A stretch of 64,000 bases of DNA. Source: Wyeomyia smithii. Lineage: Eukaryota; Arthropoda; Insecta; Diptera; Culicidae. The position numbers were made by a program, and so were the translations under genes. The first letter of the stretch is position 1. Each line of letters begins with the position of its first letter. The stretch is taken from assembly GCF_029784165.1 (NCBI RefSeq), contig NC_073695.1, forward strand, positions 227,263,916 to 227,327,915, written 5' to 3'. The notes beneath the pieces were generated by a model. The model saw nothing but the letters and a program-made list of their open reading frames with translations. It ran no database searches and had not been told where the DNA came from. Positions 24,000-34,449 of the stretch are shown in pieces.

Positions 24000-25486
24000 C
24001 CCCCCAAACGATCTACATTTTTGCAATTGCGTCTATTGTGAGGCATGTTTGTTCATTTAAGATACTTTTTTCTGAAGACTGCATTCTTTTCTATAAAATA
24101 TACTATGGGTGCAAAACCTGATTTATTCAGTAATTCTTTGGTAAAACTGCCATAACAGAATAGAACCTGAATAAAACCAATCCGCATTTGGATTTTTACT
24201 TGGGAGATCCTTTTCAATCATTCTTTGTTAGATTGATAGAATATCTTGATTTTCAGTATATTCTTTAGAAAGAGAAAACATTGATGAAGGTTCCAAAGTC
24301 GTTACGTAAACATTTACTTTAATTCATAGGTCAACATATTTTCAGCATTTAACGATTGAAACAAATACTTCGAAGGTATGTTTTCGTAATATGCTTCAGG
24401 GTCGTAGCTGTTTTCTCTTTAAATTTTTTTCTCTAAATTCATTCTTTAATTTTTCAAACACATTTTTCACCAGTTTCCTGTCACAAACTGTTTCAAAATC
24501 GTTATGAGGCTTAATATATTTTCATGTTGTCTTAATTTTTTCCTTTGATCTCTATTTGTGTTATTGAGTTATGTACGTTTATTTTCTGTAGTGATGTTCC
24601 ATTGACTGACGGTAACTCGAATTTATTTTGTTACATTTTATCTACTTTTTATCTGGTCAATTTTACACAATCAATTTATCTCAGATGTTTGGCAATTTTG
24701 TTTTTGATAAGTATAATGATTCAATTTTTATACATAAACCTTATTAAAAAGGATTTTCGAAAATAACGTCACATCAATTTTTAATATTTTTACATAAAGT
24801 TGTATGTTGGTGTTATTTATTGCATCGTTACTACTTATTTATTTTACTGCATTATTTACCCATTTCAAATGTTCGTGTATTATTTTTTTAAGTAAATTCG
24901 TACTATTTTGTGATAATGAATATTTGTTGAAGAGGATTTTTTGCGAAATAATTGTACATTCATCTCGCCGAGCGTTAAAGCTTCGAAAATAGTAAAACAA
25001 CCTGCAATCTTTCTCAAAACTATAAAAATGATTCTTTGATCTCAGCTTCTGTAGATTTTTTTATTTTAAAACCCTTGATTCTCAAGGACGAGGTAATTTA
25101 GAAAATTACTCATAAGTTGTAAGCAGATTATTTCACTAAAATGTCGACTTATAACACGCAGCTACTCTACAACATCTCCGAAGCACGAAAAAGGGCACAA
25201 CAACAAGGTCAGCACCACTTTTGAACACCAACAAATTCACGAGTTGATGTCACGCCCAAAGTCCAGCACCCGGTAAGGACAAACATAATACCCAAACCTG
25301 AGTAGATGATAAATAGCTTGTGTCACGGTGTCGTCATTGTTGATAAATTTTATTCATCATAACACGAACCACGAAATGTGTTTCTGAAGAGCCTAATTAG
25401 CGTATAGTTCCACTTGTAATATGCTAATCAGTACACTGTCATATTTACATACTTCAGTGAATAGGAGAGAAAATCTCTGTACTAAC
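24000..25486. other. AT-rich non-coding sequence
   Basis: No exon or repeat boundaries recognised. It immediately follows (in minus-strand sense) the splice donor of the exon at 25487-25631, so it is probably intron. Confidence 0.45.
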
Positions 25487-25631
25487 CTGCTATTCTCAGA
25501 ACGGCACGATCTGCCGGGTCCAACTGCAATATGCTGAGTGGCTTATCCTTTGCCCATTCCGCCAAACTTTCTCGGTCCATACTAAAGCCGGGAAGACTGC
25601 TGCTGCTCGGCTTTCTCGGCATCCGCTTCAT
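25487..25631 (-). CDS. First coding exon of an unassigned gene; candidate spectraplakin (short stop) isoform start
   Basis: The minus-strand frame starts at ATG 25631-25629 in a good insect context (caacATGAAG). It encodes 48 residues, MKRMPRKPSSSSLPGF followed by SMDRESLAEWAKDKPLSILQ and LDPADRAVLRIA. It then splits a codon after one base (G) at a donor, cag|GTTAGT (25486-25481). The 5' part is basic and Ser-rich, and the 3' part is well-conserved-looking sequence. My recollection is that the last residues resemble the stretch just before the paired calponin-homology actin-binding domain in insect short stop isoforms. The split G codon fits an Asp next. I could not find the next exon in this window, so the identity is tentative; the exon itself looks real. 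The ORF upstream of the ATG has no in-frame ATG. Confidence 0.5.
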
Positions 25632-26525
25632 GTTGAATGCTCGTACACGTATCAAACGGTTGTTACAATCATAAATCGATATTTCGGTAGTTATCACTTG
25701 TTCTCACTGGGAGTAGTTACGATAATGGACTTGTTGCACGTAGGAGTCGATTCCAGTGCTTCTTAATATTTAATTATTAACTTTTCATCAATATAATAGC
25801 TTGTTACCGTATCCCACTTAATCATACATATATTACACGCTCATTTCGGTTATGAACAATATAATTAAACTACTTTCATTTTTTTTTTTTTGTTTCCTTT
25901 TTGTTGCAAGGAAGAATAACACTGCTTCAATTTAGCGGATTTCACTTTTACTTTAGGAGAGCTCTATGCTAACAAGACTATTGCACTAATTTCGTTCTAG
26001 AAGCTCCGCGGTTTTTCTCTACTGCGCACAGTAAAAACCGTATCCGTAGCCAATAGTTGCCCTTGGCATAGCACACTGTAAGGAACACAATTACGACTGC
26101 AGCTGCACACAATCAGAAAACAGATTCACCAGTTGTCTGCGGCCGGTGCTGACCAACTCTGTTACGTAGATGCTAGGTATAATTTCAAAACTTCAAACTC
26201 CGTTGGCGGTTGCCATTCATCCGGTTTTTCGCGAATGATCGAAGCCTGCTAGCGGACGTCGTTGGTCAATGTTTCCATGTCACATTTCATGGTCGCGCGG
26301 AACGTGTGGCTTAACCGATTTAAATTTTCTTTTTCGTAACTTTGGCACGAATTGGCACTACCGGTGGATTTCCCCTGCTGTTCGCGATCGGTTCTCGGGT
26401 CCGGAATGATCCAACTCAAAGCAGCAGAATAAGTTCGCCGCGGTCGAAAAGCATGCCTAACCTCGCTCGGTCGGGTGATTGTTTTCTCCCGCTCTTCTTC
26501 CCACCAACAGTTGAAGCTCGCGCTC

Positions 26526-26533
26526 GATTTATA
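26526..26533 (-). promoter_or_regulatory. Candidate TATA box upstream of the 25.6 kb exon
   Basis: TATAAATC on the minus strand, followed by GC-richer sequence, about 0.9 kb upstream of the ATG at 25631. The surrounding 26.2-26.8 kb is relatively GC/CpG-rich for this window, which suits a promoter or 5' UTR. There is no transcript evidence. Confidence 0.25.
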
Positions 26534-26739
26534 ACGGTTTCGTGTTTTGATTTTGCGATTATGAAACTTTTGCCGTACACCAGCCTTTCGTTGGTTGGTT
26601 TACCGTATAGCCTAATCAAACGGGAAGCTTACGTCCGAAATCAGCCTGGAAATTGTGGCTCATTTGGTAATTATTCTCGCTGCTTTGGGGGCTCTGCTGC
26701 TCACTTCCGCGCAGTGCAATGATCTTCGACAGGTTGCAC

Positions 26740-27338
26740 AGTAGAGATTAGACGGCCCTCGCACAGTAGTGTCTTCGCCAGCTGTGGACGCTACTGTAGC
26801 TTCAATCCATCATCCTCGTAATTGGCCTCCATACGAGATCGTGCGAGAGATCCAGTGGCCGATCCAGCCGTAATCGCAGTGCTTATCGTAGGGCCTGAAA
26901 ACGCACAGCATGGAAAAGAAGAAAACAGAGCGTAAATGGAGGGAAGGAAATTTGCAACGAATATTTATAGGAGTAGATACGGCAGCACCTAAAGTACAGT
27001 TACATCCATGGACCCGTGACGGAACAAACCAGTCTTGGAGTAATATTTCATATGGAAAATTAAGAGAGTCGTACATTTGATTCGTTACGCTTGTGTCGAG
27101 CTGCGGTCTTCTTCTGAATACGCTAACTAGTTCGAACGAAACATCTTTTTTTTATTTCAGGGCAGTTATTATTCCTTCTGCATTGGTTTACATGTAAAAT
27201 ATGAAATCTTTTTTAACCATTAACAATCATAAAATTGGAATAATTAAACACACGTTTTCAGTTTTGAAGACTAGCGTATGATAATGTCTACGTGGACACG
27301 ATATTTTTCCAAAAAAAATTAAAATGCAATTAAAAATC
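26740..27338. other. Non-coding, no gene recognised
   Basis: The open frame at 26810-27076 (-) has no recognisable motifs. I see no repeat ends. Confidence 0.4.
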
Positions 27339-27340
27339 TA

Positions 27341-27571
27341 CACACTTAGATTTTATTGCCGAGAACTCAACGGCTGATAAATTCAGCGAAATGCTCTACA
27401 AGTTTTCGGCAGAATTTTCAAGAACTTCGGCAAAAAAATATCAATACATGCTGGTTAACGGTAGATCGATATATTTGCTGAATGTTCGTCGAAATATATT
27501 GCAGATATTTATTAAAAACTTCACCGAGCTCGATCAGCTGTTGGGAAGTTTGCCGAGATAAATTAAGTGTG
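27341..27571. mobile_element. TA-flanked MITE (231 bp)
   Basis: Termini CACACTTA...TAAGTGTG, with extended similarity inward (attttattgccgaga against tgccgagataaatt). TA flanks both ends (27339-27340 and 27572-27573), as for Tc1/mariner-mobilised MITEs. tcggcaa-type motifs recur internally. There is no ORF. Confidence 0.75.
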
Positions 27572-27573
27572 TA

Positions 27574-28247
27574 CAGCTGTTTTGGTTTTAGAGTCGTTTT
27601 CAGCTGTATTTGGAATAAATTTAGCTTCTATGATATATTTCTTTTTTAATCATTTTCTTTCGTTAGCAGAAGTCTTTCTGGCACTTTCAACTAAGCTCAA
27701 TTTGGGAGAAGTTTTATCTTTAGTTTTATCAATCCACTTCACGCTAAACTTGGAATCATTTTCTGCTTTGCCCTTTTCTTTCAGAACAGAAGTGACATTT
27801 TTTAATCATTTTGAACTAAATCTAGTAATCATAGAGAAGCATTCTCAGATGATTCAAGCTACATTTACTAGAGTTTTTATATGTTTCAAATTAAAATTGA
27901 TATAGTTTTTCCTTGAGATTGGTATTTTTTCTGGTTTATTGTTGCTCTTTTAAGTTATAAGATACTAATTAGAGATCAATTTTTAGTTTGTTTTTCTCGT
28001 TTAAGAGGCGTTTCTCTGCTCATTCAAACAGTTTTCTATTTAATTTGAAATTCATTTCAGTTGGCGATCCTCAGCTGTTTTACGTTTTTTGGCATTTTAA
28101 TTGAATTTTGATCAGGTAAATTTCTGACCGCTCTGACTTCTAAAAGTTGGATATATGATCGAGATGATTCTATTGTTTAGGCCGCGTATGGAGCCATATT
28201 TTTCTACCTATATAACCTATATAGAATATAATAAATTCTACGTTCTA
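27574..28247. other. AT-rich non-coding sequence
   Basis: The open frame at 27567-27905 is low-complexity and starts inside the preceding MITE. No support for a gene. Confidence 0.4.
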
Positions 28248-28250
28248 TAA

Positions 28251-29218
28251 CACAGTGCAACAAAAATTGACTGTTTTTTCTGCCTTGGCTTCTATATATA
28301 ATTTTTTTGTGTATTTTTATGCAAAACTAAATTTCCCCGAGTTTGAACATATTTCAACTTAAGGGGCAACAATGGCGCCATTTTGAATTTTTGAGAAACC
28401 GGTAATTTTTTATGTTTTTTCGCCACCATTTTGTTTTAAGACCAAATATCAAAATTCTAAGAGTTTGTCCACATATTAGCATCTTTTCACCCATCTTTTG
28501 AAAAAAAAAAACAGATCTTAAATCGGACAAAAACTGAGCTCAAAACGGTGATTCTACGAAACCGGTTTTGGCATAGTCTTAGTGTATGTCACAAAGCAAA
28601 ATAAAATCGATTACTTCTGAACATTATTGGTAATTCGCTAATATCTTAAAGTGGTAGTCAAATAATGTCTTATCTTGAGTAAAAAAGTCTCAGAAATCGA
28701 ATAGTAGGTCAGCAAAATGTCGATTTTGCCCCAATTCCCCTACAATACAAAAATAGGTTCACCTGCTGACATTTTACGTAGATCAGACACCTACCATTCG
28801 ATTTCTGAGACTTTTTTACTCAAGATAAGATGTTATTTAACTATCACTTTAAGATATTAGCGAATTACCATTAATGTTCAGAAATAATCGATTTTATTTT
28901 GCTTTGTGAAATACACTAAAACTATGCCAAAACCGGTTTCGTAGAATCACCATTTTGAGCTCAGTTTTTGTCCGATTTAAGATCTGTTTTTTTTTCAAAA
29001 GATGGGTAAAAAGATACTCTTAGAATTTTGATATTTGGTCTTAAAACAAAATGGCGTCGAAAAAACATCAAAAATTTCCAGTTTCTCAAAAATTCAAAAT
29101 GGCGCCATTGTAGCCCCTTAAGTTGAAATATGTTCAAACTCCGGGAAATTTATTTTCGCATCAAACTTCATCAAAAAATCATACATAGAAGTCAAGGCAA
29201 AAAAATTGTTGCACTGTG
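28251..29218. mobile_element. Fold-back element, 968 bp, arms of about 430-460 bp
   Basis: Almost the whole element is one long imperfect inverted repeat. The left arm (28251-28709) pairs with the right arm (28789-29218) around an asymmetric loop of about 79 nt. The outermost bases are CACAGTGCAACAA and TTGTTGCACTGTG. TAA flanks both ends (28248-28250 and 29219-29221), consistent with the 3 bp TWA duplication of PIF/Harbinger; a TA-type origin cannot be excluded. Mirrored landmarks include atggcgccattttgaa, ccaaatatcaaaattcta, gagctca and ttctgagacttttttactca. There is no ORF of note. Confidence 0.88.
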
Positions 29219-29433
29219 TAACTCTTCTACCTTGTAGAAAAGATTTTATCTTTCCAGCTTCTACAGAAGCTTTCTGCCATATTGAATTCATTTTGTTTTT
29301 GGTCACTTATTTGCTTTGTTATTTTAGCAGTTTGCAACTATTACAGAAATCAAAATATTTTTAGAGGAGATTTTTAAATCTATTATGTTGTTATTTGTGG
29401 CGTTTGAAAATGTTTTCAATCATTTAAAGCATA

Positions 29434-29617
29434 GGCCCCTATTACAGACAACGAGACGAGCAAAATGTTGTATTAGTAAACGCGAGTGAAATTCGGCTGG
29501 TGACAGCTAAGTGACAGACGAGCTACTCTTCCAAAATCCAGCCGACTCGCCATCTGCAATACCAAAATTGGTCAAACGAGCAACTCGCCGCTCGCCTCTT
29601 CTTCTGGAATAGGGGCC
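29434..29617. mobile_element. Short MITE (184 bp) with GGCCCCTATT ends
   Basis: The left end, ggcccctattacaga, mirrors the right end, tctggaataggggcc. ata flanks both ends (29431-29433 and 29618-29620). The interior is relatively GC-rich, with inverted cgagacgagc/gctcgcctc-like parts. Confidence 0.7.
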
Positions 29618-29868
29618 ATAATTTGTGTTTTTTTTTTTGTTTCTTCTGAATTATAAAGGCGTTTGCTTTGCCCTTCTTTGTTTATTTAGTGCATTTCTCG
29701 GCTCTTTCAGGCTGAATTTCGATGGGATTCTTTTCATTCATGGCTTTACTGGTCTAGGTGAGCTGATTTTGAAATTATTTTTGTTATTTTGTTACCATTT
29801 TTTTGTGTAATCATTAAAAAAACACACAGAAACGAACGATTTTTGACTATTCGTTGAGAAAAAAAAAG

Positions 29869-29996
29869 TTCACGTGGACCAAGAAGGGGCGGGGGGCAGG
29901 TGTTTGGTTAATGTCCACGCTTGTTCACGAGGGTGGGCGGGTGGCGGGTCTAAAATGACGATTTTTGTCCGCGTGGAATGTGGACAACCCCAAAGA
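29869..29996. mobile_element. Decayed member of the 'ccacgtggac' MITE family
   Basis: Begins gttcacgtggac and ends tccgcgtggaatgtggac. G-rich tracts lie in between, as in the better copy at 30539-30694. The termini are degraded. Confidence 0.45.
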
Positions 29997-30538
29997 TAAA
30001 ACAACAGATTTAACGATTTTCAATCAGTGGAATATCCCACAGAACTACGGGGACCAGCAACTAACACTAAATTACTAAATTTTCTCAGTCCAACTCAATT
30101 CTCAATTCTTGATTGCATTTGGGATATAAAGAAAAAAACATTCGTTTCTTAAATATTATAGTTTGAAATTCGGCAAAAGATCTTTACTTTTCAAGACAAA
30201 AATACGGCTTTTTAGTTATTTGATTTGAACTTTTTAAAGATTTTTTCATAAAAAAATAAGGTCTACTAAAATGATTGCAAGCAAGTTTTCACAAATTCTT
30301 CTGTTTAGATTGCACAAAATTGTTTCCGCATTCAATGAACAATTGACAAACTATAAAAAATGAATCTATTGGATTTGTCTCATGGCGGCCGGTTGTCTAA
30401 AGACTATATGTGTTTAGTTTGATTCATTTATTGTTGAATATTAATAGACAGAAAATGTACACTGGAAAACAACTACACTTTCAAATGTGTCTGAGCTTGC
30501 AAGCAATAGTTAAAAAGCATCCTAATAAGGGGCCATCC

Positions 30539-30694
30539 ACATACCACGTGGACAGATTTTCAACGATTTTGACCCCTCCCCTCCCCCTCCGTGGACAACT
30601 GTCCATATAAATTTAAAAACAATTGTATGGGCCGTGGACATTAGCCAACCCCCCCCCCCCCCCAAAGCTGTCCACGTGGTATGTGGATGGCCCG
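30539..30694. mobile_element. MITE (156 bp) with 26 bp inverted repeats and TAA flanks
   Basis: The arm gggccatccacataccacgt extends to 26 perfect bases (30540-30565 against 30668-30693). TAA flanks both sides (30536-30538 and 30695-30697). The interior carries pyrimidine-rich tracts, including a C run of about 17 (near 30650). Related decayed copies or fragments lie at 29869-29996, 37959-38000, 39317-39430 and 51145-51215. Confidence 0.85.
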
Positions 30695-30699
30695 TAATC

Positions 30700-33086
30700 G
30701 AATTCGTTTTACGGTGATAGAATGATCAACAACATCACATACTCGTGGAGTCGTTTTATTTAGTAGTTATTCATTAACACCCAAAAAAAAGACACCACTC
30801 AGGATTATAGTTGTTCAACTTCATTACAGCCAATATAGTGTCTCAGTATGCATGCAAATAAATGGTCATAGAAGCTAAAATAACACCTTACTTACTCCGA
30901 AACAAAGAACACACTATCATTGAACAATTACATAAAGTAATTCAAAGACCATGAAAGCAATATCTTTTTATAAAATCGCTGCAAATTTATCATTGCAAGA
31001 AAAATACAGGAGTTTCCATTCACATTCCAAGCAATAAAGTCTACCATAAATAATCTCCTGATAAGATAAACCGCGACCGGGAAGAAATTCTGAAATGGCT
31101 TTTATTCATTATCCACTACAAACGGTGACGCTAGAGCACAGTGCATCTTTTGCACCGTCGAGTGGGTGCCATAAACATGAATAATGTTGACGCTATACGT
31201 TACGACTGTTTTTAATCGAACATTGCAACCAATAGGAGTGTGTTTAACGTCAAAAGAAACTTACTACACCGATTTTCAGCCACATTTTTTTTACCTGGTA
31301 ACCTAGAGATAATGTATCATTCGAAACTATTTTTATCTCAAGACAAAAATAAACCACTCAAACTCTACACGCAGGTGCCGTTTCTCGGAAGCAACATATT
31401 TCGCATTCACACCAATTTCACGAGCTTTGCTGATGTTCGTAGTTTAACAGAAGATCGAAAAATCGAGCATTGAATCACACCAGACGAAATCATGCTTTTA
31501 GTGAGAGTTCGCATCTGAAATTTTGATATAAGTTTGCACTAACATCTATCGTACGCGGGTACGCAGTATAGAATGGATCGTATAATACTGACGATGGATG
31601 CCACGAACTACAAACGATGCATAGAAACCTTACTGATGCAAACTTTATTTTCATTTCTTTACTTGCCCACCTTTTGGGCTCCGCGTTCCTTCAGTTGAAG
31701 AAATTGAGCCATATGCTGGAGGAGAAAACCAAGCAAAACATCAGCCAAAGTAAACCATCGAATAAACGAGCCAAACTACAACATACATATACACAAAAAA
31801 AAAACAACAATGCAGCAGCACTGCAGAACTTGCAATCAAACGGGTGTGGGTGAGTTGGGGCTCCGGCTTTTTTAATGTTGCATCTCTTTCAGCAAGAATG
31901 AATCAGTCCAACGCGTTGGGACAAAAAACTTGATTCAAGATCAAGAGAAAAATCCTTTAACAGATATATGAATTTTATTGCAACCTTTTATATATAAAGA
32001 TGGTATTTTGTTAAAAAAATTATGAGTGTGGACGAAATACCCAGTCGAATTTCATCGAAGGAACAAAGTAACCCAAGTAATCCAAGTCATCGTTGGATAG
32101 TTACACTAAACAACAACACCAACTTCAGAACGAGAGAAAAAAACAGAACAACAATCAACTGTAAGTAAGTATCCATCTGATGGAAATAAATACAAAAAAT
32201 AATACAGCCTAGAGCAGCCAGCAAGCCACAAAGCTGAAGAAAAGTTCACTGAACTTCCTTCTCTTTCTGTTTTCTCACCTTTTCTCTAGTTGATTTTTAC
32301 TCCACTATTCGTTACATTTTCCACCATGAGCAAAGAAGAGCAAAGTATATACATTTTCCGCCATCCGTAGGCTGAAGTCAGCCAACCAACCAGTAAACCA
32401 AAGCAATTCTCGTCCGGCCCCTGTGCCCAAACCCCTCACGTTTTACTCTGCTTGCCGAACGATAGGCCTAGTCCAAGTGGGTTAGCTGTACGTTTTCAAT
32501 CCCGTAAGTCCCGTAAGTTGCACTGCATCGGCAGGCTGGAATCGTTATAGCAACGAGATTTCTCGTTTCGCATATCTTCCTGACTGGTTCTGATTCCAAT
32601 AGCGTTCTACTGGTCAGGCTTCACGTATTCAGGAAAGTGGGAGGGCATGTTTTCCTGTGCCATAACTGCTAAGGTACAGACCACGAAACTGGTTCAGAAC
32701 TTCGCTTACATTCTGTTTTATTCGTCGCCGTTGACCAGGGCATACGATAACCTCACTTTCCATTCCGTGTGACACGATCGAGAGTGACCTTTCACCTTCC
32801 CTAAAGCTTTGTGGTTGCGGTACGGGCAAAGAATATCGGGAGAGTGAATTGTTTACACCGTGTCTCAGTGCATTTTTTTTGTTCGGTGAAATGGCGAAGA
32901 ACGGGTTTTGGTCGAACGTAAATAGTGTCTGCTGCTGCGAGACTGTAGATGAAATCTCTTTTATTCAACTGCCAGTGTGACTTAGTTGTATCGTATAGAG
33001 CAACTTAAGCTACAGTAGCTATCAAATCTGGCGAAGAAAATTAAGTTGAAGATTGTCAAAGCATAAAATGTCCAATACAGGCAAAA
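30700..33086. other. Non-coding, no gene recognised
   Basis: Short open frames at 31240-31473, 31617-31853 and 32629-32829 (-) have no domains, no splice support and no biased composition. I see no clear repeat boundaries. Confidence 0.4.
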
Positions 33087-33931
33087 ATGAAGGGTGTCCC
33101 ACATCAAATTGCATCACGCGAAAAACACTGTAGAAAATTACCCATTGGGTATTTTGCCTTGAAAATTTGGGTAGAAGTAGTTTGGAGTGTATGATTTATA
33201 CTGTATTTTTATCGCTGTCAACTCAAAATCGTGCAGTAAACGGTTAGTCGTGTGATTAAACGTTGCTACGAAACTTTGAACATCGAACAGAAGGAGAAAT
33301 GCGGCGAGAATGGATGTTCTATTAGTAATCAGAATCACAAGCGTGTTGTGAAAGCGTTTACTCGGAATCCCAATGCTACGATCAGGGATATTTCCAAAAA
33401 GTTGGTTGAGTCTCTACTGGTCTTTCGTTCAGAGAGCCAAAGTGCAGAAGGCTACAAATCGTGACGAACGGCAAAATAAGATAGAAAAGTCACGGTTCCG
33501 GAAACTGTAAACCCAGATGCTGACGAAGCGTCATTGTCTCATCATGGATGATGAGACTTACGTCAAGACGGACTTTCAGGCTGCTTTTTTTCTGCCTAGC
33601 ACAAGTTTGATGTCTCGGAGGAAGTAAGGAAGCAGAAACTATCAATGTTTGCTAAAAAATACCTGGTTTGACAAGCGATCTGCTCATGTCGCAAAAGCAG
33701 TGCGCCGATCTTGACTACCGGGACTGTAAACGGGGAGACCTACCTCAAGGAGTATCTATAGAAACATCTGCTTCCTCTGTTGAAGCAACACGATGGACCT
33801 ACGATATTCTGGCCGGATTCGGATCGTGCCACTATTCCTGAATTCTGGGTTTTTATTAAGTTGGCACTACAGAAGCATCTCAAAAAGGTCAAATGTAATG
33901 GTGATGTAATTTGATGTGGAATACTCTTTAT
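33087..33931 (+). pseudogene. Dead Tc1/mariner-superfamily (IS630-like) transposon with transposase remnants
   Basis: Terminal inverted repeats share ccacatcaaatt(g/a)catcac (about 33100-33117 and, inverted, about 33903-33920). The plus strand between them carries broken transposase pieces: an N-terminal helix-turn-helix-like part (RNPNATIRDISKKL, about 33364), LIMDDETYVKTDFQ (about 33538) with the first catalytic Asp, SAPILTTGTVNGETYLKEYL (about 33703), and GPTIFWPDSDRATIPEFW (about 33792) with the second Asp. The DDETYVK and FWPD motifs resemble mosquito DD37E-type elements. The third acidic residue and the C-terminus are missing, and there are several stops and frameshifts. Confidence 0.75.
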
Positions 33932-34239
33932 TTGACATTTTTTTATTTTTTTTATTGTAAAAGCAAATTATATGTAAAGCCAATTGCGATTGAAATTTTT
34001 TGATGACAGATGATTTTCGGGTCGATAGCGCAAGCGTTACGGAATCAGATAAATGACATCAAATGAGATTGCAATCAAAAAACGTCGAGTAGATAAAATT
34101 GCTAAATCACGCAAATATCATTTTCATGGTTAGCAGCTGGCTGATAAAGGTTAAAAAGTTAGAAATAAATTTTTGGATTTCAGACCGACTGTAGACTTGC
34201 GAACTAAGTTGAGCTTATGCAGATGTTAAGAGTAGGATA

Positions 34240-34444
34240 CAGTTATCCCAGTATTATGGGCCAACCAGTATTATGGACCAGTCTACACTTTATATTGATT
34301 TCTAACATATTTCAATAACTTTAAATAGTCAAACATAGGTTTAGTGAACGTGAACAACGTTCACCAAGTTCAAATTTGACTTTTACAAGTTATTGACATA
34401 CGCTAGAAACCAAAGTGTATTGGCCTATAATACTGGGATGACTG
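34240..34444. mobile_element. TA-flanked MITE (205 bp)
   Basis: The left end, CAGTTATCCCAGTATTATGG, mirrors the right end, ATAATACTGGGATGACTG. TA flanks both ends (34238-34239 and 34445-34446). The left arm is followed by a second partial copy of the terminus (ccagtattatgga). This is a typical Tc1/mariner-type MITE with no ORF. Confidence 0.8.
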
Positions 34445-34449
34445 TACAT

